This document shows positions 1 through 12,800 of a stretch of DNA of 64,000 bases, one piece after another. A program made the position numbers and the translations under genes. Location of the stretch: assembly GCA_900708905.1 (NCBI GenBank), contig CAADRB010000045.1:259065-323064 (forward strand). The letters run 5' to 3'. The notes under the pieces were generated by a model. The model was not told where the DNA came from. It ran no database searches and worked only from the letters and a program-made list of their open reading frames with translations. This DNA comes from Hymenolepis diminuta (Eukaryota; Platyhelminthes; Cestoda; Cyclophyllidea; Hymenolepididae). Each line of letters starts with the position of its first letter. The stretch's first letter is position 1.

Positions 1-3000
1 CCGATAAGGTAGGCATTATTATTTAGTTAATTTAAGCAAAAGGTCGTATCTTAGTTACTATTTGGACATTGGGTACAGTTTCGAGGGGATTAGAAAGATA
101 AATAGGGGGATGCCAGTTTTGAAAATAATATTTCTGCAACTATGCAGTTGTTATTAGGACCCCTTAGTCCCTAAAACTTCATTACCTAAGATTTTTTAGT
201 GTTAAATTTCGGCTAAGTTTTCAGTACAGGTGGGTGAATATAGCATTGGATGATAGTTTTCAAGAGCGAAGTTTTCATGTTCATTTTCTTGACCTCATTC
301 ACTTCAAAATTTGATTGTAGAAGGAAGCACACACCCCAATTGATAATGTTTAAAACTAGTTGGTGATACCACAACCATCTTTTAAGACTATAGAGCCGTT
401 TATTAGTGCATCCTGACAGCATGATTTTCTCTTCTAATTGTGAAGCTAAAGGGTGAAACTAGCCCAACTTACCTATGTTTACTAAGCAGATATTAGATAG
501 TAGAGGGAAATCGGTAAATCGATAAAAGGTGGAAAACAGAGTAAAATTAAGTGAATTGCGTTCACAGTTCAATATAATTGGTTTCATGTTGATGTTTTTG
601 TTCGTTCTCTCTCGCTTTTCCTTTTCGCACTCGTGCAAACGTGTTTCTGCTTGAATTCCTTGTGTGAGTGAATACGCGCATGATTAAGCAGTTAAGAAGG
701 GGATGTATTGTGGTGGCAGCGGTGTGGTTAATTTGGTGTGTGCAGTAGCTCCCACCAAATACTATACTGTTACTGTTGTGAATGGGTGTGTGCTAGCGTG
801 GTGCAAAAATACAGATTCTGGTAAGGAGATGTTTAGGTGATAATGTTACATTAAGCAGAGAGGAAAGAAATGTGAAACTTGAAGCAAAAACTTCTTTTGT
901 GATTGGGTAGCAATAAATTTCTCATTTATTCGTAAGTTTTCTTATGGCTTGAGATACCTGAGTCTGTGTATTTCAGTTGGACCTGATTTTAAAGGTTCTT
1001 GAGTGGAAAATTGCGCTAACTACAGAGTTGCATTCATACATTTCTACTTCACAACCCAATTCAAATACTTGTACATCTAGATTTGCACAAGTTTAAAAAA
1101 TTGGGTTCTCATTTAGAATTACAAAGTGGTAAGTTAATACAGCTAAAATCTGCTGCATTAACTTAATCAACTTAGTTGTACTCAACTGTATGTTTGATAT
1201 TTTGGTCCCATTATATCAGTTGACACTGTATATTAAACTCAGACTGCTTCTCAATTGTATAATCATTATTCCATTTTGAAAGCATATCAAATTGTGTGAT
1301 ATCCCCACCGTAAAGTTACAATATTGATATATCAATGTATATCACCTTTCTTAAAGCGTGTTATAATGCGAATGACTTCTAAGTTTAGCAGTGGCTATTT
1401 CTCTGTCAAAACTGTTATGAACTGAGACTAACGACATTGTCGGTTTCACCTATTTCACATTTATGTGTCGGGGAGACAGCTTAGCTTAAACACTTTGCCC
1501 GTTAATATCAACTGTCAGAAATCAAGTTTATTGAATCGAAATTAAGATAGGCGAAAAGTTTTAAAATTCTTTTAAATGTTACTCCTGCGAGGAAATTTAT
1601 CTTAACTTGGAGGGACCCTAAATCTGACAGTAACACATTACTTGGTGTGATCAGTGTTTTTTTGTTGAAATAGCCCTCAATGCGAATTTTTTTTGCAACA
1701 TTATTTTATCGTTAGGAAGATTCACTTAAATCTGTTTTCAATTTCTGGTGCACGAACAGATGTGGCATTTTGGGTTTAGACCTGTGATCTAAGGTGTATC
1801 CGAAATAATTTTTCTCATTTAAAGCTGATATTTGAATAAGGAAATCAACAACTTTCAACATTTTATATTTTGAGTGAATAGGGAAATGGCAGAAATTAAG
1901 GATGTCCATTTTTCGTGTGACCTTTTTTCTAAACCTGAGGTACTTGTGAAAGCGTCCGTTTGAAACTGCAAAGCTAAGCAAAAATTTCCAAAATTTTAAT
2001 AACGGGGGAGCTTTTAATCATGAAAAACAGTAAAAAGGCGGGATGTAAGGTAGAAGTTAAGAATAATGTCAGGGTATCAAGGAACCTCACTTATTTGCCT
2101 CTCGGATTTATCCTTTTGTTCTCGTCTTACTCAACGAATATGATTCATTGTGTTGTATTCTAATGTTTCAAAGGTCAAATTTCAAGATTTGGTCCCTAGA
2201 TTCGTGAGTGGGAGCTTATTTATTAATTAAATTCACCGATTAGTCATCCCATCTTGTTGAATTTGTTTCTTATAGTCAAGGGTAGTCAATTGGTACTAAC
2301 TAAGGTGTTTTCGACCTTTAGGATAACTGACTCTACTGTATTTTTCACTAACCAGTTTTCCTTATTATTTGATCTGTACATGTTAGAGGAACCTTGGTCC
2401 CAGTTGTTTATTTTAAAATTAATCCTTGTTAATTCCCATCTCTTCATCAACTAACCTTTACTTTAAGTAATGGTCTCTCAGTTTTCTCTTTCTCCTTCAA
2501 TCTCTTAAAAGTTGTTCGTTTCAATGCTTTCATTTTAGTATACCATGACTCCAGAATTATATCGATTTCTTAAAGTTCTGACTCTGAAATCAACTTAGGA
2601 AGACTCACATCACTTACATCATTACTTGTAGTCAAATAATAAGCTATACGTCTTTCAAAGAGAAAATAAAAGTACGCTAATTATTAACTTTTTCCCTTGA
2701 CGACAAAAATATTTATTTTGTTCTTTCCTCTCTTATATGGAAATTAATATTTAATTATGAATTTGTTTTTCTAAAATGAATAACCTGAGACAACTGAATA
2801 TCCTTAAGAAATGCTCTAACATCTTTAAATTTGATTTCTCCTCTACTGCTATTTTTGTGGATATTTTCCGGTTATTAGCTGAAATTACATTAATGTCATT
2901 TTATTAATCTAAATTTTATTGAGCTACTGGATTTTCTCAAAAATATCGCTGTGTTTAAAGTATCAACTACTACGTAACTCCTGTTGAACTTAGAGCCATT

Positions 3001-6000
3001 TCCGCAATTCCTGTTGTGTCTCTCTCAACTAGTTGCTTTGTGAAAACAAATTGATTGCCAATTAGGCTTTTGAAGTTGCTTACTTGTTTGCGTCACTGCA
3101 GCCTGCGCTGTGCAAAGAACGAACACAGCTTCCTTTGAAATTTATGTGCTCTTGCGTTACCGTCTCACCTAAACCGCTAAAGCTCTTTACAATCAACAGA
3201 CCATTTTATTGTCTGACAGTAAAGGGTATTTGAATATGTCTTTATTATTTAGTTCATTAAATCAATATTCATGTCAAAGATTCGGACTGGATAAAGAGAT
3301 GCATGCCTTCAATATGACAGTTATCAAGAGAAAAGGGGAGTGAAATTTTAATAATTTGCTCCTGAAAGTAAAGATTTGTCTAAATTAGAATTATTTTGTA
3401 GCTTATTTTTGGAGAATATTGGATGGCAATTGCACTGGGTGTTGATTTTCACGAATCACTCAACAATAAATAACCAACAGATAAATGTACTGTCTACTGA
3501 AAATACGGAATAAGCGAATGTAGTATTGTAGTATTGATCGAAATCCATGGTACTGCTAATGTTCATATCAACAATATGAATCGGACAGAGATGCCGAGTT
3601 TTTAACGTTGGAATATTTCGATATTAAAAGTAGGGGTTTCGCCATAGCTCACGTTCTTGAGACCTTCACTGTTTGAGATATGGAAATTCGCTTGGTTCGA
3701 ATAGGGCTTAGTTTTTAAGACCATTGCGGTGGTTTTCGGTTTTCGCGAACAAATACTTCCACCAGCCAATTCTAATTATTCTGAACGCAGAAGAAATCGT
3801 ACATCTGCGACCATACAAATTCGAAATATTTTATGGTAGCTCTACTCCCATTTTCGTAGTATTTAAGTAGTATAAATTGAAATTTGCAGCTAAGACAAAT
3901 AATTACTATAACTTGAATCGCTTTAACTCTAGCCCATGAAGTGAATTGGATGGAATGGTTGGAGTAGTTGCCAAGATTTTCATGAATAAAATCTTTCTAT
4001 CCCTTTACCGAAGATAAAGCGTCGGTTGAATAGAGAGAATAAAACATGCTCTGAGTTTCGCTAAATCATATCCTTAAGCCTTCTATGTGGTTACGGACTC
4101 GGGCTTCAGCATCAAGTGAAGTTTTTTGTAAGGTGGAGAGCGACTAATCAATTCTTTGTCCTCGGCCAATGTTGTTTTGGTCGCAGGATTCATCTGCTTG
4201 CTTACAGAAGTGCTACTTTGTCGCGACTTCTATTTTTAGTACCTACTTCTTTCATTCCGTCTCCTATCCCCTACCCTCAGCCGTCTTCCCCTTCCTCTTT
4301 TCATTTCTTTTGCGCCCATCAAACCGCGACACGTAAACAAACACGCTCCCAGAATAAGCAGCGCGGCCGATGTCACGATTGCGTGTTTCATGAAGAGACA
4401 AGTATGGAGGGGGTTGATTATGTAAGATGTCTCGGCTTTGCTCTTTCTTTAGTTAATCGTCGCACCATTCGGTCCTCTCCCCGCTTCCTATCTCATTTAG
4501 GTAGCTGAGTTAGCTCAAAGAATTGTTTTGTTACTTCTCTTTGCTGAGAGTCTCTTCTATCTGGTCTTACCAGCATTCGCAGTTACCATACTTCTTTTTA
4601 TATTACCCTTTTGAGGATATGGCTGCTGTAGATCAGCTTGGTATACTGTAAAGTACTGCCCTTATCACCCGTCTACACCCGGAGTTATGAAAAGGATGAC
4701 GAGATTCAAGATGGATTTGTACAGATATACTGGGAATGGGAATGGATGCCTATGAGGGGTTAAGAAATCGCGAATTGGTCTCCACTGTGATCCCTTCAAC
4801 TCGATTAGTCATGACGCCTTTGCATCTTGAACATTATTGCGAGTCAACTGCAAATATGGAGAACTGACATACCCATGGATTAGACAGACTGTACCTTGTT
4901 GTGTCGCACGCATTTTTTACCAAATTTCTTCGATTCACACAAGAATGAATTTTAGTTCGCATAAACTGACTTATACCTCTGAGCGTTAGTTGATGGTTTT
5001 TGACCGATTGTTCATCAATAAAGAAAGGGTGCTAATTCTGGCAACTCCTTTTTCGTACCTCAATCAGTCATTTTATTACATCCCGGATTTCACTCGCTGA
5101 GTACTGACGCTTTTTACCATCTCTCTCCATTCTTAATTCCTCTTACTCCTTCCTCCTTTCTCCTCTCGTTCAAATCTAGTTGTCCAGCATACGCGTAGTC
5201 TTAGCCCACTCTTGATCCTCTCATTTAGAAAAGTTATTCCGTTAGCCTTTAAAAATTTCAAGTTTTCTAGGACGATTAGCACTTTAAAGCCCATTTGGAT
5301 TCTTGTAGAATATCTTTGATCAATATCTCAATCTTAAGACCCAATAAGCGAAAATAACAAAAAAACACTTGCTTTGTTTGCCAGATTAATGAAAAAACTG
5401 AAGGATTTTCGCTCATTTGTAATTAGTTCGTAATTGGCATATACCGGGCTTATTTCTACATTAATTGCAGCTAAAAAGGATGCGATATCAGTTGTAAATT
5501 TCTTTTGTGAGTTCGATTTAAGCTGTTAATATGGGTCTTAATCGGTCAATTTAAACGAAAGAATTCACTTATTTGGCTCTTTTCTATGAATATAAGGTTC
5601 CCTTTTGGTAATTTTCTCCAACAATTTTCAGTAAGTTTAGCAATCAGCGTTTATGATTTTTTTCAGGTTACAGTATCTGGTCTTTCCCCTTTACTGATTA
5701 AAATTAGCAGGGCCAGTTATTTGTTTCAATCTCTAGGGCTTCACCATTGGAGTAGCTAGCTAAATCGATTTTATCTTTTACAGGAATATCATTAATAAAT
5801 ACCTGTCCCCTTAGGAACGTTGTTGTGTGAAAAATGGCTTAAACCCATCTCTCCATTTGGGTCATTCCTTCATTAAATTCGCAACTTTTCCTGTCTATTT
5901 GCTCTTCTACGAAGACACAAAAAACAAGGCCCTTACCTACTATTTGTGTTTCTCAAAAAACGTTATTTTTCATTTTATTTGCTTAAAGTGTCTGGCACGT

Positions 6001-9000
6001 CCTATTTGCTGAAGAACTTACTATTACCTAAATCTCCTTAAATTTCTGTCCACAATTCGCTTGTATCCTCATTTGCAGAATTCCGTTTAAGCCCATTACA
6101 GTGTTTTCTATGAAAAGTTGTATTAGCACTCCCAAAGGTTGCTGAAAAGTATTTAAGTAACCTCATAATTTCTTGCATTCAGTTGCCTTTAGGCTGATTT
6201 CGCTTTTACACGAAAACATTCTTATTTCCTTTTTTTTTGTTCTGTCTGTGGCATTCCATTAGAGCTGCTTTTTTCTTGAATTTTACCACTAATCTTCTGA
6301 TTTTTGTTCTAACTAATTGCTTGAATTACCTTTTTTGGCAAAATCATTGTTGTAATTTTAATATGTAATCCTTTTATGTTGATGTTTGGGTTGAGTTGCT
6401 GTTCTTCCGACAGCGTCTTAAACAATCAAGATTGCTTATGCAACAAATCAATGTGTTTTATATTTACACTATGTTCTCTGTATTTCTGTATATCATTATT
6501 TATCCATTTTTGACCTCTTTCAGACAGGCGCGTTGTCTGGTTTTTCAGAATTGTAATTGCTAGTAAATGTATGAGCGTGTATTTTCATTCTTCCAATGAC
6601 TTACACGCGCCAACAGCGCAGTGCTTGCAACCTACTTATATGGTTTTCGGTAGCATAGCAGCCATCCTGCTTTCTTTGAGCATGACCTAGTAGATACGGT
6701 CCCTTAGCACCAGAAACGTGAAAAATCCATATTTAGCAGATATTCTTCGTTATATTTGTCATATACTTACTTAAAATCTACTTGTTAACTTGTAAGTAGT
6801 GTGCCAGCTACTATGTTGCCTTTCTTCATAGTAGTGAATTCTGTCCCCAGAGAACCAACAAAAGCAGTTTTTTAACAACTTTTATTTTAATTGTTCTTGC
6901 TGCAAGGAGTAGTGCTTATGTTTATTTAAGTGTGGGATTTTTTTTGATGTGCGGGTATGTGTCACCGACGTGTGCACAGCGGGATTTTGGAAAAGTCAGC
7001 AGTAATTTCTCTCTTTAGCTTAGTTTAGTTGAATATGGTCATCGCATGTGTTATATCGCTTTGGAGACATAGAATTCAAATTCAAATGAAACGATTTGAT
7101 TAGGAAGTAATATTGTTCAGGGTTCGCTTTTTATGGACATGCCGACACATCTTATTTATTCTCCATGATAGTAATGAAGTTTCACAATTCGTTATCATGA
7201 GTAAACATCGAAGCAAGTAGAGAGGGGACATTAATTTAATCTTAAGCGGCAGGATGGGCAGTTGGAATAAGTAAAGGAATCGGGAGAACTCTACTTCATA
7301 CAGACCCCAGGATTATCGGTTCAAATACTTTTTCAATTTAAAGTCTGATTAGGCTTACTTGATTTTATCATCTTCATAAGCAAAATCTGGATGGTATGAT
7401 TTCATGCGATTTCGAGGCCATCTATTAGACTAAATAGTTTACCGGTTGGCAGGTTGTCTTTGGGTTTGTGCTAATCGGTCCGCTTGCGCCCTCTCATCTC
7501 ACTTTCTTTTGTAAAGATTAGATAGCACTAAGGGTCCATATATGAAATTCCTCTCTTACGTAGCCCTTTCAGTTATGGTTGATCGATAATGGGTGCAAAA
7601 GAAGTCAATTCCTTATGCTATGTTTAATTGGCAATTCCTGAATTTTCAGAATCGTGTGATGTGATAGGATGCTGTGGCTCCAATTTTGGGCATCTCTCAA
7701 TTAATCCGTATCGGCTAACATTTTGATATCCGTTGAGACAGCTGAGAATATTTAGTTTACTATAATTTTAGACGGAATTCTTGAACTGAAAATGGTAGTG
7801 ACGCTGAATTCTTATTACCCAATAGAAAGTAACAACTTTAAACCAGACGAATTTTATCTATCTTTAAAAATAAGCTAAATGTCACTGAAGTTTCCCAACA
7901 TAGCTTAATTAGTTTTGTTGCTGTAGTTCCACGATGTTGACAGGGATCTATGTACTTCATTATCATAACGCTCCTATACACAAAGAATGGTTCCAACTTT
8001 CATCGAATTAGCGAAGTGAATTAAAACAGGCCTTCTGATTATGGAAAGCTTCTACTAATATTAAATTAATGATGCACTCATAAGAACCAAGACGCGGTCG
8101 AACATGACTCAAGGCCACAGAATTCAAATTCACCTGTCATTCTTATCAATGGTATGAAGTATGCAGATCCATTTTGCTGTCATAGGCATTTTCGTAATTA
8201 CATTTCATATAAGCTGGTTCGTATGCATAGAACATTAAAGAATGCGTAAAACAGGATCTACACAAATCTAAACGACTGAATGGGTGATGGGTTTCCTTAA
8301 CTTTACTGATTCATTGCCAGTGAAGTATCAAAAATATCGCTGTCTCTCGCTTGGCTTGACTTGGCTGAGATCCAATAACTTCCCACAAATTCCGCAGAGA
8401 AATTGCTACATTTCATCTACACCCTCTTGCAATGTTCACGCTGCTAAATTTCCTTCTTAATTGCCACCGTTTTTTTCTAAAAAAGATGAGAATTAGACAA
8501 TTCTCTGGTGGTGAAGTATGTACGATCTAAGAGACCTCGGGTTCGGTGCTCATTGGAGCATATTCAGTGATCCAGCTACATATGTTTAGTCTGACTAATA
8601 AAGGGAATGGTGGCAGAAATTGAGTTTCTCATCGGGGTAGGAAGCTCCGTGATGTTACTTCTCAATCCAAGATAGGTGTTTGAAAATGCTGTCTCAACTG
8701 GGCTTGGGAACTATAATTATTAGTTACTGTAAATAAGAAAATAGACATGTTTAAGTTGTGCCTCTTATTAAATTTGCTACAAGATATTTAGATGTTTTTC
8801 TATTCCCAAGTCCTTTCCCCATTGGTTTGGACATTCCATTCTAAATTATCCCTGGTTTAAATTTACTTTTATGAGTTTTAAATTTCAAAAAGGGCTATTC
8901 GCATTCCAATGTGACAGCGTTATTACTGTAGCCATAAATGTAATGATTAAGTAACTGTAGGATTCAAGGTTGGTTGAGGAATTCAATAGCTTTTTACTTT

Positions 9001-9580
9001 TGTCTGTTTCTAGTTTACGTTATTCTCTTACTAGGTCATCTTCACAAATGCTCTACCTTATATGAGGTATTTGGATATATTATTATGTACTAAATTTCAA
9101 TTGATATCGGCAGAACCGAATATTTTCGATGCTCTAAACAGTATTCATTAATTTCTGTGAGCGAAATTCGTTTCACATTCACTGGAACAAATGCGGTTGC
9201 TGGAGATAATGGCAGTAGGTGATAAGAACTAGTTCTCACTACTTAAATTTGCTATAACGCCTAGGTTATGATTTTTCGCCTTCGATCTCAAGTACACTTT
9301 ATCTTTTGAGTGTCACAAATTAAACGATCACGGGACTAAACTGAATTAAGCTAACGTATCTGTTCAAGTGTATATTTAGTACGTCACCAAAACTAGGGCA
9401 TAACAGTCTTAATTTTTTTTTAATCGGATTAGTTAAACAGCCGTTAACTATCATATACCGGATCGTTGATACTTCAATTTCGCTCTTTTCTCTATCATTT
9501 GTACTTCGCTGAGAGTATAACTACTACTTCTTACTGCAATATACGTGCACCTACCTAACGAGTTTCATCTTAACTTTCAG
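1..9580 (+). other. Long 5' intron or upstream region of the NFI gene
   Basis: AT-rich sequence dense in stops on all frames, with no recognisable coding exon. Because the exon at 9581 begins in mid-domain with an acceptor (TTTCAG), at least the segment just before it is intron, and the missing exons lie either here unrecognised or before base 1. I looked for the N-terminal NFI DNA-binding-domain words (Trp/Lys/Arg-rich helices, the CLRQADK-like end just before VWRLD) and found none. A GC-richer, pyrimidine-rich patch at about 4190-4510 is listed separately. Confidence 0.6.
4190..4510. promoter_or_regulatory. GC-richer, CpG-containing pyrimidine-rich island upstream of the NFI exons
   Basis: Local composition shifts from the AT-rich background to C/T-rich runs (about 4255-4310) followed by a CpG-bearing segment (about 4320-4385). 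An open frame of about 130 codons (4116-4508) crosses it but has low-complexity Ser/Pro/Phe content and no recognisable domain, so I do not call it coding. It could be a promoter, a 5' UTR exon or an enhancer; the sequence alone does not decide. Confidence 0.25.
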
Positions 9581-9815
9581 GTATGGCGACTAGACACCAT
9601 AGTGGGAATGCTCTACCACGGTCTCCCAATGTCCAGCACAGACACCAATATCATGGTCCACACATGTTCTCAAGAGCTCTGTGTACGACCTCAACACATC
9701 CGTTTCCGTGCCTCCTCGGTTGCATTGGTGATTGTACTAAAAGCCCTCGCTCAGGCTGGATACTCCATCATACCTCCCGCGCATCCACCATCCTCTACTC
9801 CTAATGGAAATCAAC
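9581..9815 (+). CDS. NFI: NFI exon: C-terminal part of the DNA-binding domain
   Basis: Acceptor ...AACTTTCAG before GTA (Val, phase 0); donor CAAC|GTGAGT after 9815, leaving one base. It encodes 78 residues. VWRLDTIVGMLYHGLPMSSTD aligns with the vertebrate NFI segment [22 protein letters not shown], and CSQELCVRPQH with CSNPGLCVQPHH. Cys34 (codon 9680-9682) and His39 match MH1 zinc ligands. After residue 40 the family similarity fades. The only overlapping open frame, from 9583, is a shadow in another frame. Confidence 0.9.
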
Positions 9816-12800
9816 GTGAGTATCCTTTCCAATTTTTACTATCTTTACCAAATCTGAATATGCTAATATGATATACTGCTGAGTGGGGTTATGCAGTTCT
9901 ATTTATCGAGATATGCCACTTATTGTTAAGTCTAGCTGAGTATACTATGGCTATGATATCTCAGTCGTAGAAGATGGTGAAGGAAATGCCTGCATCTCAA
10001 ACGACAGCTTCTTGTTTACCAGGGAAGCATAGATATTCAAATGCAACTTGGATATTAGGAATGTATTGGGAAGAACAGTAATCGAGAGAATATTAATTCT
10101 TCTTAGATCGTCTGCAATATTCAAACTTTGTTGTCTAGTCGATATAATTGAATGGTTGCTCTTGTCGCTATATCTTTTTGCAGTCATAAGTGGGTAGATG
10201 GGACTATATTAGACATACTAAATATAACATACTAATGTTAATCATTCCTTTTATTGTCAGGCGAGGCAATGTGGACGCGACCACTAGAGCGTACTGGTGC
10301 TGTGGATATGTAGTAAATATAACCTAATTCAGCATGCAATGCTGGTCTGTCAGAGTCATTAATTTTTGTGAGGAATATGAAACAAGCTTTATTTCGTACT
10401 TGATTATAACGAAAGAAAGTTATTCATATCAATAATTTTTATTGGTTAGATTAGCATCTTTTGTAGCTTTTTAATCTACGAATTTGGAATCGTTGCTTAT
10501 ATTTCATTACAAACTTTGAGAACGTGTGCAGGCATTTCCTGCTAATGTTCGTTTTCTGAGATTTGTTAAGATTAGATCGATAAGATTACATTTTGAACTT
10601 TTTCCCCTTAATGGCTAAATATTATTCTTTTTAGTAATTGTCACTAACGCTTTTCTTATTTTAGTTTGCTAAGTTTCGGTTCCGGCTGTTCTGTTACACT
10701 TAGGATTGTTCCTCCGTTAGCTCAATGTTCACCTGAATGGGTAGACTATTTATTTCATTTTGGGTAATACAAATAGTTCCTACTCTATTATAATATAATC
10801 ATATATGATCTCTTGAATATTTAATATTCAAGAACGTGCTAGTTATGGACACATAATGAAGTTAGCAAATCAGTTTTCCTGTGCAATGATGATGATGAAA
10901 CATTACGAAACTATATGCTTTGATCGATGAAATGACTGTCAAGAACCGTGCGTTCTATAAATAAGTTACGAGCAAGTAAAGAATATTCAGGCGAATCAGA
11001 TTTCAAATTAAACTTCGTGCTACCCATGTTCTCAAGTTCTAATTTTTTGCAAAAGAGATTAATAATATTTTTATTTTAAAATAGAGACTTATCGATATCG
11101 CTCGCCCACTTCTAATAGACATTTTCTATCATTTTTGAAATCCTGTTCGTCATGTCTTGCTGCCTTTTGTACTTCAGGTAATTTAAAATGTTTTATTAAT
11201 ATTCACATATTGTATTCCAATGTATTCAAAATCTTTCAACCTCTAACGACTCCGGTTACTACTAGCAATGCTAATCGCCTCCGTTATATTTATTATAATA
11301 AATTTGCATAATTTCGAAACCTCCTTAAATATTAAATTGTGTTCTGGTAGTGGTTACACCATCATCTCATTTGTCAAAATCGTTCGAATTGCTTTATCGT
11401 AGCAGAATAAGAATATAAAACCATCCCAAGAGATGAGTCATCTCTTGCTCTATCTAGATTTCACTTAGATCTCGGATGGCTGTGTTGTGATCACGTCCAT
11501 ATTACCACTACTGCTACTCAGTCCACTCGAAATAATGTCCTATAGGAATTGGAAAAAGAATATTTCTTTTATAATTCGTATTATATATGTATTTAGCAAA
11601 TAAACGATTAGTTATGAGATTACAATTGTGAATAATCTGATCTCCTTTTTTTTCATTGAATTGAATTTTCTTGAAGAGTCGATCTCAGATCATATTAAAT
11701 ATATTCGCCTTTGTGGTACTTAGTTTTTGTTCATTCTCCATCGTTCAAACATTAAATCGGCTCAATGCCGGAAAGTACGAGTACGAGTTTAGATAATTCT
11801 CACTACTATCCTAGTAAAATGTCTTAGCTTTAATGCAATTCTTTTCGGTTCCAACCATCTCTCAAGAGAGAATTTGACCGGTCAACCAGTCTTCCAAATT
11901 TTGCTACCCAGCGTTAGCTTTCAGGGCTGTTCTGTGAAATATAAAATGATGGCAAAGTAGGCATCTCTAAGAATGCGTTTATAAATATGACATTCAGAGT
12001 GGAAATTTATAAATAAATTTCGAAAGTAAAGTCAAATCTCAAGATGAGAACATTAACATGTATGAAAGTAGTCATTGATTTTCGCAGTTCTCAAATCAAT
12101 GTATTAGAACGTGAAGACTGCTTTATTTCGTCCAATTAGTCTGCTTGGTACGATCCATTATCGAAACTGCCAATCCAAAGGTCGCAGAGGGTCTCTATGC
12201 TGACCCATACCAATGCAAAGTTAGTATAATCTGTCATCGATTCGGTGGGGCTTTGACTTTCGACAGTCAATTGTAAAAAAGACCTTTATCCCTATAAATA
12301 CTTGGTATAAGTTGGTAAAATCTCTTACAAGCACCGCAAATTCGTTTTCACTATAAGTAAATATATTGGGTCAGCCATAGCTGGTGAAATAGTGTAGTTA
12401 TCACTTGCTAAATCCTACATCAAGATTGTTTAGCATATTTCTCCGCGTAAATTGCCTCGGTTAGTTAGTATTACTACGTTTTCCACACCCCTTAAACTCT
12501 GGCCCACAGTGATTTAGTTGACGCGATTTATAACGCACATAAGTATAGTTTTCATGGTTGACATAGGTAAGTGAGTAAATAGTGATCAACCATTGATGCA
12601 TACCATGATAATTATAATTAATGGTGATCATTAGAATTTCTTAATTTGACAAACCATAAATTGTCTTCTCGTTCTAAAAATAGTTTTCCTCTAATTGACC
12701 TCGGGTATTATTATTATATAAATATTTATATCAGTGTCTGAATTTTTAAGGTATCCGGTCTGTAGTATTTGAAGATTTTATCTATTTTCACACTGTACTA

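Noticed and set aside
4116..4508. 130-codon plus-strand open frame
   Set aside because: Low-complexity Phe/Ser/Pro content caused by a pyrimidine-rich island, no domain, no splice context; reported only as an island.
9583..9804. Second open frame over the first visible NFI exon
   Set aside because: Shadow in another frame; the frame from GTA 9581 carries the NFI motifs and joins the next exon in phase.
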